Assembly (NCBI GenBank): GCA_008508345.1 | Contig: QNGE01000744.1 | Coordinates: 105,381-169,380 of the forward strand | Direction of reading: 5' to 3' | Length of the DNA stretch: 64,000 nucleotides | DNA from: Paragonimus westermani | Lineage: Eukaryota > Platyhelminthes > Trematoda > Plagiorchiida > Troglotrematidae | Part shown: piece by piece, positions 23,020-35,292 of the stretch | How the letters are laid out: the number at the start of each line of letters is the position of its first letter | How positions within the stretch are numbered: the first letter of the stretch is position 1 | Made by a program: the position numbers and the translations under genes | The notes under the pieces: generated by a model | What the model saw: only the letters and a program-made list of their open reading frames with translations | What the model was told of the DNA's origin: nothing | The model's database searches: none

Positions 23020-23070
23020 TTCCGGAGTGTCGGCAATGAGCTCCCTCAATCTTTTGATCATGGAGGTACG
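23020..23070 (-). CDS. Possible minus-strand exon
   Basis: Fifty-one bases between TTTTTTTGTTTCAG and GTGAGT, both strong. Two frames are open ('RTSMIKRLRELIADTPE' or 'YLHDQKIEGAHCRHSG'); which is used depends on the exon before it. Separated from 23125-23180 by a 54-nt intron, small enough to be typical of flatworms. Confidence 0.4.
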
Positions 23071-23124
23071 CTGAAACAAAAAAAGAAACTCAGGCTTTGT
23101 TCTTAATAGTAATCGATAGCTCAC

Positions 23125-23180
23125 CAACAAACTGGTTGAAGTTACTTTGAGGAACGCCCTCAAGAAATCTCTCAATACTT
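23125..23180 (-). CDS. Possible minus-strand exon
   Basis: Acceptor ACAATTTATTCAG and donor GTGAGC. Reads 'VLRDFLRAFLKVTSTSLL' or 'SIERFLEGVPQSNFNQFV'. The second frame is the one that joins a candidate 44-nt exon at 23328-23371 (acceptor TTGTTGTACAG, donor GTACGT, 'NHRHVALCLAVK'). Confidence 0.4.
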
Positions 23181-23327
23181 CTGAATAAATTGTCGTTCGT
23201 GTTATATTATCATTTTGTATATAGGTCACATTCATTTATGGAGAATGGCCGAGTACTGTAGGAGGAGACACTGAGATAATGGCATGGAAGCTACTCAGGT
23301 TGCTTTGAACAATGACTCAACACGTAC

Positions 23328-23371
23328 CGCTTTACAGCCAAGCATAAAGCTACATGTCTGTGATTAGTATA
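23328..23371 (-). CDS. Possible short minus-strand exon
   Basis: Forty-four bases, phase 0 in and 2 out, between TTGTTGTACAG and GTACGT. Its phase fits both the exon ending at 24426 upstream and the exon starting at 23180 downstream. Short, so weak on its own. Confidence 0.25.
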
Positions 23372-24425
23372 CTGTACAACAAGTTTTAAAGCATCCGAAC
23401 ATAGTGAACATTCCTCATGATGGCAAATGATCAAAGTTTTGTAGACGAACACCTGGCCTTGCTTACAGTAGGGGATAGTGCCCATAGGTCAGCACGATTT
23501 TCTTGTCAGATGGTGGATTATGGCTGAAGTTCCAAGTGTGATGAACACGTGTAATATTGATGAGCTTGAACAAGAATAAACCTCAAATTTAATATACATT
23601 TTGAAAACCAAATGAATGAAACGTTTGACTGAAAGCAAATTCTGGTCAATTTGAATCAGCATTTAATAAACGAAGAGTATACCTGTAAATGACAGTGATT
23701 GGAAGAGTGGTGTTCAGTAGCTATATAGAAGTGGATATTGATAGATGGCAGGTTAAAGATAAACTGTACTAGTTGTTGAAAACACGATCTGAGGCCTTTT
23801 TTCTATAAACACTGCGAATTGCAGGCTTTGTTTGTTTCTTCAGCTGTGATCTTCATGACCCAACTGTGCCCAGGCTAGAAACATTATGGCAAGTGGCATC
23901 TACTTGTGTTCACTGGCAGCAAAATTGCCTTTATCAGTATACGGTTGGAACCAATCAAACATGACCTCAGAGTCTTCGAAAGAGCGTCTTTGTTGATATC
24001 ATCTAGCTCTCACTTACAGCTTCATCCTTTGTTTCCAAATTTTGAGTAAATTAACGTCGGTTGCCCGATTTTGGGCGGGGTTTTCTAGAATGGAGTTTCA
24101 CCCTTTCTTACCCTACCCTCAACTTGAGTTTCATTCTTATCTTCATTATTGTTTGGAGAGTAAGCAGTAATGTGTGTTGCGGATACAGTGGTGACGACGA
24201 TGATTTGTGGCATGGATACGATATACTTTGTCTTTTGTCTGGAAGAGATAGCGTCACAAAATGTGGTCGATATTCTTTTTCACGCAATAATTCTTATTCC
24301 TACCTTGGGAGATACTTCATTAACGCACCCATAGAAATAAGTAGATGTCTCGTTTGGTGTCATGGGGGACAGGAACACTTTTTTAAACAAGATGAGCACA
24401 AACGGGTTTAAATCGTTTCACTTAC

Positions 24426-24671
24426 AAGATTTTCGAGGTTAATTGATGTAGGAGGGTTTATGTTGAGTGTTGGTAAGGGTTTGGGCATGATCACTTTGGT
24501 AACCGGGTTCTTTTTAGGTGCCTCTTCTTTGGCTGACTTGTGTTGCTTTAATCCGAGATATACGTTGAATTTTCTGAAATCCTCTTCGGTTATGGTTTCT
24601 CTGCACTTCATGTTCCAAACACGCTTGAATTCTTCAGAGGTGAGCCTTTGCACAGCATTTTGAAACCGATT
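24426..24671 (-). CDS. Minus-strand exon of an unidentified protein
   Basis: Eighty-two codons, phase 0 to 0, between TTTTGATTGCAG and GTAAGT. Protein 'NRFQNAVQRLTSEEFKRVWN', then 'ETITEEDFRKFNVYLGLK', then a Lys/Pro-rich linker 'PVTKVIMPKPLPTLNINPP'. The first half looks like a helical domain and the second is disordered. Both splice sites are strong. Family not recognised. In phase with 28744-28864. Confidence 0.6.
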
Positions 24672-27240
24672 CTGCAATCAAAATGAAATTTTATCACAGT
24701 ATTTTCTATCCTGAAAGCCATATGTTTGAAGAAAGACGTCAAAGTTACGACTGGTAGTCCTCGATATAAAGCTGGATTCTGCGCTTTCTCATGTTATTTG
24801 CGTTGATCTACAGAATTCACGATCGTTCATTATGTAGTCTTATCAAGCTCTCTAATCGTTTGTACATGCGTGATAAAAACCTATTATATTGATGAGAACA
24901 CTGCGTTTACTGAACTACACCATGAAGACAAAAACACAGCGATACGTTTCAAGAGTAGTCTTAAAAATAACAGCACTGGTATGTGAACGCCACTCAGTTT
25001 CGCCACACTGTGAGCACGAACAGCATGCCTACTGCGCTGCTCACTTGAATAGTGTGATCACTCGTAGCTGTAATGATACTTGCTGAACAGACTCAAAGCT
25101 CACAACGCAATCAGGCTAGGGATCACGTCAAGATGTCTACCGCAGTTGGTTATTCTGCCTGCTGGACATACGGTATTAATCAATCAAGACTCAGTTTCGT
25201 CAAGGACGAACACATCTCCAAGAAAACCTATAGCCTAACCGCTTTCAACGTTCAAAAACGTACGATGTGCAACTTAGAATAGCTGAGTAGTACTGAGTTC
25301 TTTTAGTAGTCTGACCTAAGTACAACGCTGTGGCCGTTAGTATACACGCTAGACAAGGCCTTGCCCGGTGGTCTCTTTTAAGCTACGTAAACAATTATAT
25401 ATTCTTCTTTTTGAGCCGTTTGATTCGACTATTTTTTATTGCTTGTTCTGTTTTATAATATCGGCATGTGGCTGAATGCACCGCAACCTATATCACCTTT
25501 TTATACCAATAGAGTTGCTTAAGGATACGCAGTGGTTTCAGTCGGTTGCTTGACTTTATCATATACATCAGTTAGAACATTATTTGCTCTAATAAGGGAA
25601 GGTTATTCTTGACATATTAACCAAGTAAGTCATAGAGAGGTTTGCAACAGACGAATAGAACTAATTCAGCTCAAAGAAAGTTACCCCCATGAACATATTT
25701 AAGCTCGCCATCAGTTTGATCATTTGGTAAATAACTTTTTATCCATGTGAGGTCAGATAGGACAAATTCTGAGTGCTTTTATTGATGAGCTAAGAGATTC
25801 ACTTAAACGGCGCATCGTATGGATCTACATAAACAGCAGGATTTTCAACATACGTTCAGGTGGGGCTTGCAAAAGTATCGTACTGTAAACGTATGGTACT
25901 GAAGAGAACCACCATAGACCAGAGTTTAAAATGGACAAAAACGAAAGCAGTGATTGAAAACTTTCTGCTGGGTTCGATTTTCTGGACTAAAACCTACCAT
26001 CTTTCGGCCTGCGAGTCATATACAGCTCGCCGAAACTCAAGGTGCGAAAAATGATAGTCGTGTTGCATGTGAATGGTCCAATGTTAGTTAATCGCATCAT
26101 CTGATTTGCTGACTATCTTGGTTGGTGAATTAAACCGAATTCACAGCAAATGTGCAAACACTTTTTTGTTTAACGTAAGATATCAAACAAGCTTAGAGAT
26201 CACTGATATAGTTGGATCATAAAAGCATTTTTTCATGAAAGTTTAGGATCTTATATCTACGAAGCCCAACAAAAATCACTGGCATTTTGAATGCTGCCCA
26301 GAAAGTGAACATTTGAAAAGCCTGACAAACTTTTTTCTTTGTACGTGTCCTTCAGTAAGCTATCCAACTAGAAACAAATAAGTAGAATTTTTGAAAAAAT
26401 GACTGAGGAATATTTCAATTTTGCAATCAAACACACTGTGAAATAGCTGGATTTTCATTTACCTATGTGTTAAGTTACTTGTTTTTTCATAAAAGCATTT
26501 TTGTAATAAACTGCTACACGGACGAGTGAAAGGAATACTAGGTGATTTCCCTGGAGAACTATTTGAAAACATAGGGAATGAAATGAAGTAGGATATTTTC
26601 GTATTCTCAACCTGCATTCGAGTTTTTAAGCGTGAATGGACAAGTCAGAGTTGATCACTTTGTAGCTTCAAACGTAAATACTTTTTTGACGCGAACCTGT
26701 TTAGCTATTATTTTTAAATGCAAATTGTGGATTCCTAATCACGTGACAGAGTGAAAGTCAAACAGAGGGATGGAAAGCGGATCACAATGTTCAAAGTGCG
26801 AACTGAATTTTGTGAGTTCGTTTCGGCTTCCACAATGATGCATTTATGGGAATCAGTGTGTATGATGCTGAATTATGTTTGAACTATTATTTCCGGACTA
26901 GACCAAGTTAGTCACTAGTTTGTTCACTAGGCAATAAAACGTCCTCGTGACATTCTGAATCATATTTCTACCACAGCTTCATTCAAGATGCACGACCGTA
27001 AAAGGTAAATTTACTATGAAGTTTAATGTTATTGATGCACGTAATGTTGTGTGTATGTTCAGAGTTCATTGTTATGACTAAGCTTGATGAAATCACAACA
27101 CGTTTGTACACTCCGTTCTAAAAAACCCAAGAAAAACCTCAAATATCAAAGATGATATTTTGGAGTTCCTCCTTAGCTGCTGCCTCTCCAAACTCGAATA
27201 TTAACGTGCATATGTTACAATCAACAGAAATCAAAATTAA
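24672..27240. other. Intron-like, nothing recognised
   Basis: AT-rich, with no paired splice signals around its short frames (for example 25860-26054). Confidence 0.35.
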
Positions 27241-27249
27241 TATATTCAA

Positions 27250-27500
27250 CCGCCTACCCAATCATCATCACCATAGACAGCGACACATCAGTGGTTCACA
27301 CTAATGCTTAACTGCCACACAACCATGAAGAAACAGCAAACCCTATATAGAAAGAGAGAAGGAAAAAGAAGGAGACGGGAAGGGACCTAACTACTGAAAA
27401 TGACAACGTCCATGTTCAAGCATTCAGCATCAAGGTGCCTACACCTTGCAAACGAACAACGAGCTGCAAGTGAGAGTAAGGACCACCTACCCAAAATAAC
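27250..27500 (-). mobile_element. Non-LTR retrotransposon 3' end (lineage B)
   Basis: On the minus strand it reads GCAAGGTGTAGGCACCTTGATGC, a C/T-rich run with TCTCTTTCTATATAGGG, then GAACCACTGATGTGTCGCT and a GATGATGAT tail. The same order occurs at 35510-35710. Truncated to the last 250 bases and inserted in minus orientation. Confidence 0.8.
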
Positions 27501-28743
27501 TACCCGTTCATTCTATATGATGTTGTTTTCTGTTCAGAATGAAAATTTGTTGCTTTCAAAATACTCTTAAAATCATCATTTCTCGTTTTATATTTTAACA
27601 TCGTATGCCCGGTCCTATTGCTCCCATATCTCCTATTACCTGAAAGAGCATTTTATTCAAAGCGGTTGTTACACTTCAACATTTTCATTTTTTCACACTA
27701 ATTTTCAGTTTGAACACAAAAACGTGTGTAGGTTATGAAGTTATTTTCCAGCCGAATACTCATACAATAAAGCTCAAATACATATCTACTTGAAGTGGAT
27801 TATTTCACGCTGGTCCACATATGTTCTCCAACTATGCTACGAGGTCCTCCCATCAAAATAATTAGACCAGTCCTAGTCAGCTGTCGTCTAGTAAGTGCGT
27901 TGAATTTACATTCTAGAATGCAGCAGGATATACTCAACTGTGACAAATACCAACCTGTATTACACGTGACTTAATATACACTCAGTAGAATGAGGCGCAT
28001 TGGTGGGTATAAAACAGACAGTCACTGAACGTTGGACAAGCAGATAAACAGAAACATTAACGGTCGATTTGTAGGCAGATTCAGACAAAAATGTTTCACA
28101 ATTACATTTGCATAGCTCTTAGTTGTTCCGGTCAACAATTTGTTAGTTACTCTGAATGTGAACCATCTCAAACAGAACAACAAAATTATACCAGTAAATA
28201 CATCAAAATGTTTGTCAGAGATGGAAAGAACTAACTGCCAAATTGTTATCGCTTTGATTGAAGTTAAACCAGGGGCTTGAACCGAGTGCTTATCTGTGGC
28301 CTAATAGTCTATATCCAAAGACACGTCGGGAGTCTGGAAATTTCGTCAATTAACTTATCATTTATAGATGGCAATTTGTGACGTCTGTGAACATGCTTAG
28401 TACATACGCAAAACTACATACAAACGAAACTAATGTCAAAGACAAATTACCACAAATACTCTATCACATAAAAAACGAAAAGAAGCTGAAAACGTCTCCA
28501 TCTCAGATAATTAGTAGTAAGTCAACTTCTTTAATCTGTTTATAGAACTGATTAGTTTGCATCTAAAGTCGTCAATCAGTAGCTGAAAAATATCTTGTAC
28601 GTGCGCGATTGTTCACGCCAGATTCAATTTCTATTACCGCGTTTCTACTAGTTAGTAATTAGTCTCAAGATTTAGGGAACAGTTGCCTCAGGGTGGTGAC
28701 AGAAGGTTAGAGCACATTTGTAAACAGGTTGGGGACAACTCAC
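27501..28743. other. Intron-like, nothing recognised
   Basis: AT-rich, no supported exon or repeat. Confidence 0.35.
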
Positions 28744-28864
28744 CATCTTCAATACCTCCAGTGTTTTGAGTAACTTGTCATGCTGCTCTCTGTTGTTCAA
28801 TATCACACGTCCCGTTTTCAGCTGTCGACGAATTCGTTGCCAAATACTTCTTGTTAGACAACGA
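28744..28864 (-). CDS. Minus-strand exon of an unidentified protein
   Basis: Acceptor GCTTTGTTTCCAG, donor GTGAGT, phase 2 in and 0 out. Protein 'RCLTRSIWQRIRRQLKTG' then 'NNREQHDKLLKTLEVLKM'. Basic and helical, with an IQ-like or nucleic-acid-binding look that I cannot assign. It fits in phase between 36243-36408 and 24426-24671, which would give introns of 7.4 and 4.1 kb. Confidence 0.55.
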
Positions 28865-31035
28865 CTGGAAACAAAGCAGACGAGATGCAATCAACAGAAT
28901 TCTAAATAGATAGGGTCAGTAACTATTCATGCCCCTCGACTCCGAAAAGAAGTCAACTTTGCCAATAAATCGATTGAGAATAGATTTATACACTTGCATG
29001 AACACACAAATATAGATATAATGAACATAATATAGTATTGCTATCATAACTTGCCCCCGATGTAACCTTTATGAATGACCACTTGTTAGAGAGAAGATAT
29101 GAGAACGTAAACGGGAGTTGGTGGTTATTTGAAAATCACATGCATCCTGAAGGCTTCTAGTCTCTGTTGACCCTAGAACTATATACATATTAAATCTGAT
29201 ATAACACTCATGCAGAAGCCACATGTACATAGTTTGTGCGAACTTGTCACTGCTTCTGAATCTCTGCTAAACGATAATGACTAAAAACCTAAATGTTGAA
29301 TATCACCTGGTCCCCAACTGCGGAGAAGATTTGAGTGAAAGGAAAGAAGTCTTACTTCCAAGCGATTTCTAACCAGGTGTTAAGTGATTGCCCGGACACG
29401 TCGTTAAGTTATGTAGTTAGCTACTGGTTCAGTTAATAAGGCTAAACAAGTCAGTCTGTGAAGTGGTATACAAGGCTGATGTTCAGAGCAACAGCACTGA
29501 AAATGCGAGCTTGTGGTGAATATAGAGACGCTTGGAATGGAATTTCAGATGGATTTGAAATGGTTCAACAGAGCTAACTGTGGTGGGTGCGCCTCTGTCA
29601 CGATTCTCCATTCTCGGATGTGGTTCGCTGTTTTGCCCGTTTCTACAAACTACAGCTAGGTAAATGCAATGTTTTTCTCGCTAAGGTTTGTAGCACTGGA
29701 TAAGAGCAGAAGGAACGTTAACCTTGATCATTATTAACAATGTACACTGATTTAAGTCTCACATTAACTTATGGCTGTCTCTGTGTATATGTTCCGTGCA
29801 ACCATAAATATGTAAAAAGTGGAACATTGGTTTGGCCAGATTAGATGAGTTAACTAAGATATAGTGTAATCATGGAAGACTTCGTTGTAGTGTATGTTGG
29901 TCAGGTAGAAACTTGTAACAAAGAGGTGTCCTGAGTCGTAGATTCTACAGTGACTTTCATGACAGATATACACTTGATCTCCACCGAATTTGTTTGGCCA
30001 ACAGTTGAAAAATTCCAATAAAATCGGCTGCTTGTTGTTAGTCAGGTCACATCTTATGAGGCTGTCGCTGTTTTTCAAATGCTAACTGTACAAAATTAAC
30101 TGCTGTTCATTACTCCAGTAGTTAGTGATATCCTACCTAGTAGTATTTACCCTATTTCATCAACAAGGGTTTAAGTAGAGAAAAAGTTGAAAGCTCCTGT
30201 TAATCCAATGGATGTGGAATTAACCTACAATCAAATTTAACCACCGCAGCGAGTTGGTTTCCTGACAAGGTGTGTACAAACATGGCATTGCAGTGTACAT
30301 CAGTGCACATTCATTAGGTATTTTGACAAACACTGAGCAACCCATGTGCAACTAATATTAACCATTCTCTGAAGCAAACGGAAATTGCGTGGGTGGTGGT
30401 GGGGTAAAATTCCTACAGCATCTGACGGTCAATATTAGCTGTTTTTCTATCATTCGTTGACACACAAAGTCAATTTTTAAGAGATTCAAATCTATGATAT
30501 AAAGTCTCTCCGGTGCAACAAAACCGGGGTATGCGAAGAAAACTCAGTTGATCTATCTTTGAAGTCTGCTTGATAAAATGGATTGAGTTCAATGAAAATG
30601 ATTAAAACAGTCTTCGACACAGAGTCACCAACGCCGGTATCTATACCGAACAGTCCAGGAGATTTCCAAATTGAGAACACAGACGACTGGATACTGTAGC
30701 AAACGCTGGGCATAGCCTGCCGTGTTTTTACGTACCACCGTACATCAGAATAGCTTTCACGCCTTTCAATATTTCCAGTTGAGGCATTCAAGGTTCGTCA
30801 GAGTATTTCTGCTGTGTAGATCTTGCCCCGTTGTTAAACAGAATCCGTATATCGTCAGCAAAAAAACTAAACCGAAGAACAACAAATTTTTATCATTAAC
30901 CTTCTTGGACGAACTCTGATTCACTTCGCTGTCCCTACCATCGGCCGTTAAAGCAGACACCATCGGCGTGCTAAAGCTGACATCGTTCATGTTAACTCAA
31001 CGTATCAATAAATAGAAAAACAACTAGCAGAGATC
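28865..31035. other. Intron-like, nothing firm
   Basis: A possible 42-nt GT..AG intron on the minus strand near 30750-30710 joins two open stretches ('NIERRESYSDVR' and 'SSVFSIWKSPGLFGIDTGVG'), but the outer splice sites are not convincing. Confidence 0.3.
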
Positions 31036-31039
31036 CGCA

Positions 31040-31150
31040 AGGACGCCAGTAGGCAAATATTTGATGGAGATTGTCAAGAGAGTTCTTTTTCACTCCACAA
31101 GTTTACACGGACTCAGATGGTTTGGCCGCGTACTGAGGATACCACAGAAG
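31040..31150 (+). mobile_element. Non-LTR retrotransposon C-terminal fragment, left flank of nested PLE
   Basis: The plus strand contains 'LHSTSLHGLRWFGRVLRIPQ', the RWxGHVLRMP-type motif found at the C-terminus of these RT proteins (compare 54640-54670). The element resumes at 31995. Confidence 0.65.
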
Positions 31151-31925
31151 TCTTACTGCCACTGTTGTGATCGACTGGTGTAAGATGCGAGGCGCACAGA
31201 TGAGGAACTACCGTACCGTAACCAAGAAGCTTAGTGTAGCAATCAATAAGGCGTTTTTCGCAGCTCAACTACGCGTTCAGTTTGTCTCCACACCAGTATT
31301 GCGCTCCCAGTTGAAAGATATATTGCCTGTTCATGCCGCCTCTTTTTGTGTTTACCGTTTCGTTTGTTCCTGTGGAACAAGCTACATAGGCCGCACAACA
31401 CGGCGATTATCCGAACGCATTCGGGAGCACCAACCGGTGTGGTTGACGCGAGGATCGACGAGGCCCTGTTCGTCTGCGGTCGCCACGCATTTGATCGAGT
31501 CAAATCATCTGATCAATCAGACCGAATCGTTCAGGCCAATCTACCGAATATGTGGGATACAATCAAAACAGGTCAAAGGTCGTATACTGTCAATTGCAGA
31601 GGCCATCGCAATTCGCCTATACTCACCACCATTGTGCGCTCAAAAACGACTAATCAAATCGTTGAATCTTCCATGGCCGTGTACGCAAACCCAGGATAGA
31701 ACGACTGCGTAGATGTGACGCATCGCTCGCAGACTTCGTACAACTCACGTGGCCAATGTTACGTAACTAAGTCTCATGACTCAAACCAGACAACAACAAA
31801 AAAAGCTGTTGACTGACATCTTTCGCTTTAGTGATATGTTATCTACCACCCCCATCTAACCCATATAAATGTGTTGTATTTAGCCTGATGATGAAACACC
31901 GAAAACGAGCTTGTTTGCTACGCAT
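31150..31925 (+). mobile_element. Penelope-like element, GIY-YIG end, 5'-truncated
   Basis: The frame 31167-31712 reads 'KLSVAINKAFFAAQLRVQFV', 'CSCGTSYIGRTTRRLSERIR', 'HLIESNHLINQTESFRPIYR' and 'AEAIAIRLYSPPLCAQKR', then a TAG. This is the complete GIY-YIG nuclease and C-terminus with no stop, and unlike the 8505/10384 copies it lacks their C-terminal frameshift. The RT is absent. The 3' tail carries a hammerhead-like motif. Confidence 0.9.
31881..31920 (+). ncRNA. Hammerhead-ribozyme-like motif at PLE 3' end
   Basis: Stem I TAGC (881-884) with GCTA (917-920), core CTGATGA (885-891), GAAA (901-904), and a small stem III A904-A905-C906 with G913-T914-T915. T916 would be the residue before cleavage. 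PLEs are known to carry type I hammerheads with a minimal stem III in their terminal repeats. Stem II (892-900, TGAAACACC) has at best two pairs, so activity is uncertain. Confidence 0.5.
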
Positions 31926-31994
31926 TTCTTCTCATGACTAAACCGGGCAAATTCACAGTATAGAAATGAAATTGTTCGCCAGAGTATTAACTAT

Positions 31995-32390
31995 TTGATG
32001 TCGGCCTCGTCCACCGGCCTGGGGCCCTCACGAATCACATAGTCAGTGGCTGGAGACTTTGTGTGAAAAAACAGATGACGCAGCTCAGCTGCATGACGAC
32101 TGCCGCTGTTTGGCTGGGTTGTCTGTGAAATAAGTGTACTCAATGATGCGGAGCCATAAGCGGGATCTCTTGCTAATGACGCCTTACCTTCACTTATAAG
32201 TCACTTGTTTGACAGTCATGTGTAGGCGTCATGTTGACGTGTGTTCGAACTCAGACGCAAATGGTTTCGATAGTTGGAGTCCTATTCTCCCTTAGTTTAG
32301 TGGTTACTGGTTGCATTTTTCTTCTTGACCGTTTGACACCTAGGCATCGGTAAAAACTGCTGATAAACTATGACCTATGATGATGATGGC
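31995..32390 (+). mobile_element. Non-LTR retrotransposon 3' end (lineage B), right flank of nested PLE
   Basis: GGCCTGGGGCCCTCACGAATCAC, CTGTGAAATAAGTG, GATGACGCCTTACC and a CACTTGTTTG block follow the order at 35320-35540. The tail ends near a (ATG)n run at about 32376. It continues the fragment at 31040-31150, so the PLE lies inside this element. Confidence 0.75.
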
Positions 32391-33529
32391 AATAGTATGC
32401 TATGACTAACATGTTTTCTCACATATGTCGAAAAAACCAGCTGCGATAGCTGCATTGTGATTCCGGTTTCGTTCATCCGGGAAAGTAGTCGGAGTTTTAT
32501 TGAATCCACTGCTGCAAAGTAAGTCGGCTGAGTGGCCGGGTATCTTATTTAATATCAAATTTTGAATCTCGCAACATATCATATTTATCTTTTCTTGGTC
32601 ATGTTCAGTTTGTGCTCACGTAAAATGCGTGATACTTACATTCCAAACATCAGGCACGTCGGATCGTGTACATGAATGGGACTTACGCTTCCTCCTGTAG
32701 CTATGTAGCAATTAACCCCTTCACTATGATCAAGGTGTTTTTTTCACTCGACAATGTGCACTTTATATCATTGGTGGTTTAGTAGAAGACGAAACCTAAT
32801 TCGTTCTGATTGGGTAGTTCAGATGCCCTCAGATGGTGAAGACACATTCGTTAAGTTTGGGCCAAAGTTGACCTAAGCATAAGCAACCATAGATTGCTCA
32901 GTGACTGACCGCTTCCAGTTAAGACTGTCACGTTTTATGGTATTTGTTCACCAACGCCGATATCTAAGAACTTATACACCGAGTGGCGTGTGATTTCAAT
33001 AACAAAGCAGCTTATGACGTTGAGGTTCATACCGAACTTACGATGAGAACAAGAACTTGCGAATTATGCTTATATCATCGAAAGATGTTGTAGGGTATGG
33101 AACAAAATATGATGACGTTTCGTATTACATCATCAGAGTCGGGAGTTTCCAAAGCAAATATTAGAAGCGATGGGCATCAGAATGAAGCCTAAAACAATAG
33201 TGCTGAAGTTGAAGCAGATATCTGTTCTTTCAGTTCAAATAGGCTATAAAACACCGCTAAGCTCGACTACTACTTTCCGAAAAAGACAAAATTGCGGTTC
33301 TTTGGCATCCTGTCCAGGGGTAAGGATATCGAAAACAAAATTCCAGAAACCAATCAACTTCCCCAACTTTCATGAACAAAACTGAGTTGATAACTGTCCA
33401 GATAAGATAAGCCTGTTGCAGAAGTAAATTTTACCACAACTCTCTGGACCTTGGCGTTGCACTGAAATTTACATACTTCTCTGCTGCGCGATGCTTCTTT
33501 GATGTTGAACAGAATAAACATAGGCTAGA
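32391..33529. other. Nothing firm
   Basis: No supported exon. The last approximately 100 bases may be a very decayed part of the endonuclease of the element that follows. Confidence 0.35.
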
Positions 33530-34507
33530 AGACTGCCAATCGATGCCCGATTGGCAGATAGACCACATAGCTGTTAGTTATAGGTGGCAGGGTTCCATTA
33601 AGGACTGTCGTTATTATTGGAGCACGTACCTAGATTCAGATCATGCGCTGGTACGTTGTCGTTTCGTACTCACTTTTGCTGGAAAACGACCACAGCGACA
33701 AGAACGATTGGCGGTGGAGAAACTGATAATACCGTCGGTGAAACATAATTATCAAACCAGCTTAGAAACCTGCCTCAGTAGTTCTCACTCCGATGATCCT
33801 GATCGCTCCTGGACCCAGATCACACAGGCCATTCGTAAAGCAGGTACATTAGCATGCGGCATGGAGGTACATGAAATGAACAAACATTGGATCTTGGAGA
33901 AATCCCTCGAGTTGTTAGAAGCCAGGCTGAACATCCCTCCTGGCAGTTCATATAACAAGTGTAGAAGAGATGTCCGTAGGAAACTGAAACGTAGCCCAAA
34001 GGTTGATCGTGAAGCTTCGTTATTGGGAAAAGTTAAGGAGATGGAAACGGCTTTTGCTTCAGGAAACACCGACAAACTGTTTAAGCTTATCCGTGCCACT
34101 GGTCCCAGGCGACCGTCTGTCAGTGAAGCTATCAGCGAGACAGATGGCACACTCATCTATAATAAGTCTAGAAGGTTAGAGCGGTGGGCGGAACACTTTG
34201 AGCGTCAATTTAACTGGCCTCCTGCTTCTACCACGTTGCCGTCACAAACTTGTAATGTAGTGCCCTGGTTAGTAGACTTGGATCCACCCACTGAGACTGA
34301 GGTCCGCAATTGCATTGCGGTTCTCAAGCGTAATAAGGCTGCTGGTCCAGATGACCTCGTGCCGACACTTTTCAAAGAAGGTGGAAAGGCGTTAGTAGAA
34401 GCTTTGACTCATTTATTTCAACTTGTGTGGACGACGGAAATCATACCCTCGAGTTGAGGTCACTCGATAAGAGTTCCTATATTCAAGAAAGGTATCAGGG
34501 GCTCTTG
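33530..34507 (+). mobile_element. Non-LTR retrotransposon (lineage B): endonuclease end and start of RT
   Basis: Open from 33543 to 34454. It starts with 'QIDHIAVSYRW' and 'YLDSDHALVRCR': the Asp-Ser-Asp-His motif is the end of an APE-type endonuclease, which nicks the target. The linker 'LFKLIRATGPRRPSVSEAIS' and 'RRLERWAEHFERQFNWPP' follows, then the RT start 'NKAAGPDDLVPTLFKEGG'. The TGA at 34455-34457 replaces the Trp expected before 'GHSI', and the frame goes on to 'VPIFKKG' at the gap. 5'-truncated. The best preserved lineage B copy here. Confidence 0.92.
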
Positions 34508-35292
34508 NNNNNNNNNNNNNNNNNNNNNNNNNNNNNNNNNNNNNNNNNNNNNNNNNNNNNNNNNNNNNNNNNNNNNNNNNNNNNNNNNNNNNNNNNNNNN
34601 NNNNNNNNNNNNNNNNNNNNNNNNNNNNNNNNNNNNNNNNNNNNNNNNNNNNNNNNNNNNNNNNNNNNNNNNNNNNNNNNNNNNNNNNNNNNNNNNNNNN
34701 NNNNNNNNNNNNNNNNNNNNNNNNNNNNNNNNNNNNNNNNNNNNNNNNNNNNNNNNNNNNNNNNNNNNNNNNNNNNNNNNNNNNNNNNNNNNNNNNNNNN
34801 NNNNNNNNNNNNNNNNNNNNNNNNNNNNNNNNNNNNNNNNNNNNNNNNNNNNNNNNNNNNNNNNNNNNNNNNNNNNNNNNNNNNNNNNNNNNNNNNNNNN
34901 NNNNNNNNNNNNNNNNNNNNNNNNNNNNNNNNNNNNNNNNNNNNNNNNNNNNNNNNNNNNNNNNNNNNNNNNNNNNNNNNNNNNNNNNNNNNNNNNNNNN
35001 NNNNNNNNNNNNNNNNNNNNNNNNNNNNNNNNNNNNNNNNNNNNNNNNNNNNNNNNNNNNNNNNNNNNNNNNNNNNNNNNNNNNNNNNNNNNNNNNNNNN
35101 NNNNNNNNNNNNNNNNNNNNNNNNNNNNNNNNNNNNNNNNNNNNNNNNNNNNNNNNNNNNNNNNNNNNNNNNNNNNNNNNNNNNNNNNNNNNNNNNNNNN
35201 NNNNNNNNNNNNNNNNNNNNNNNNNNNNNNNNNNNNNNNNNNNNNNNNNNNNNNNNNNNNNNNNNNNNNNNNNNNNNNNNNNNNNNNNNNNN
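34508..35292. other. Assembly gap (785 N)
   Basis: Unknown bases exactly where the RT palm of the lineage B element should be. The missing protein ought to take more than 785 bases, so the gap length is probably an estimate. Confidence 0.99.
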
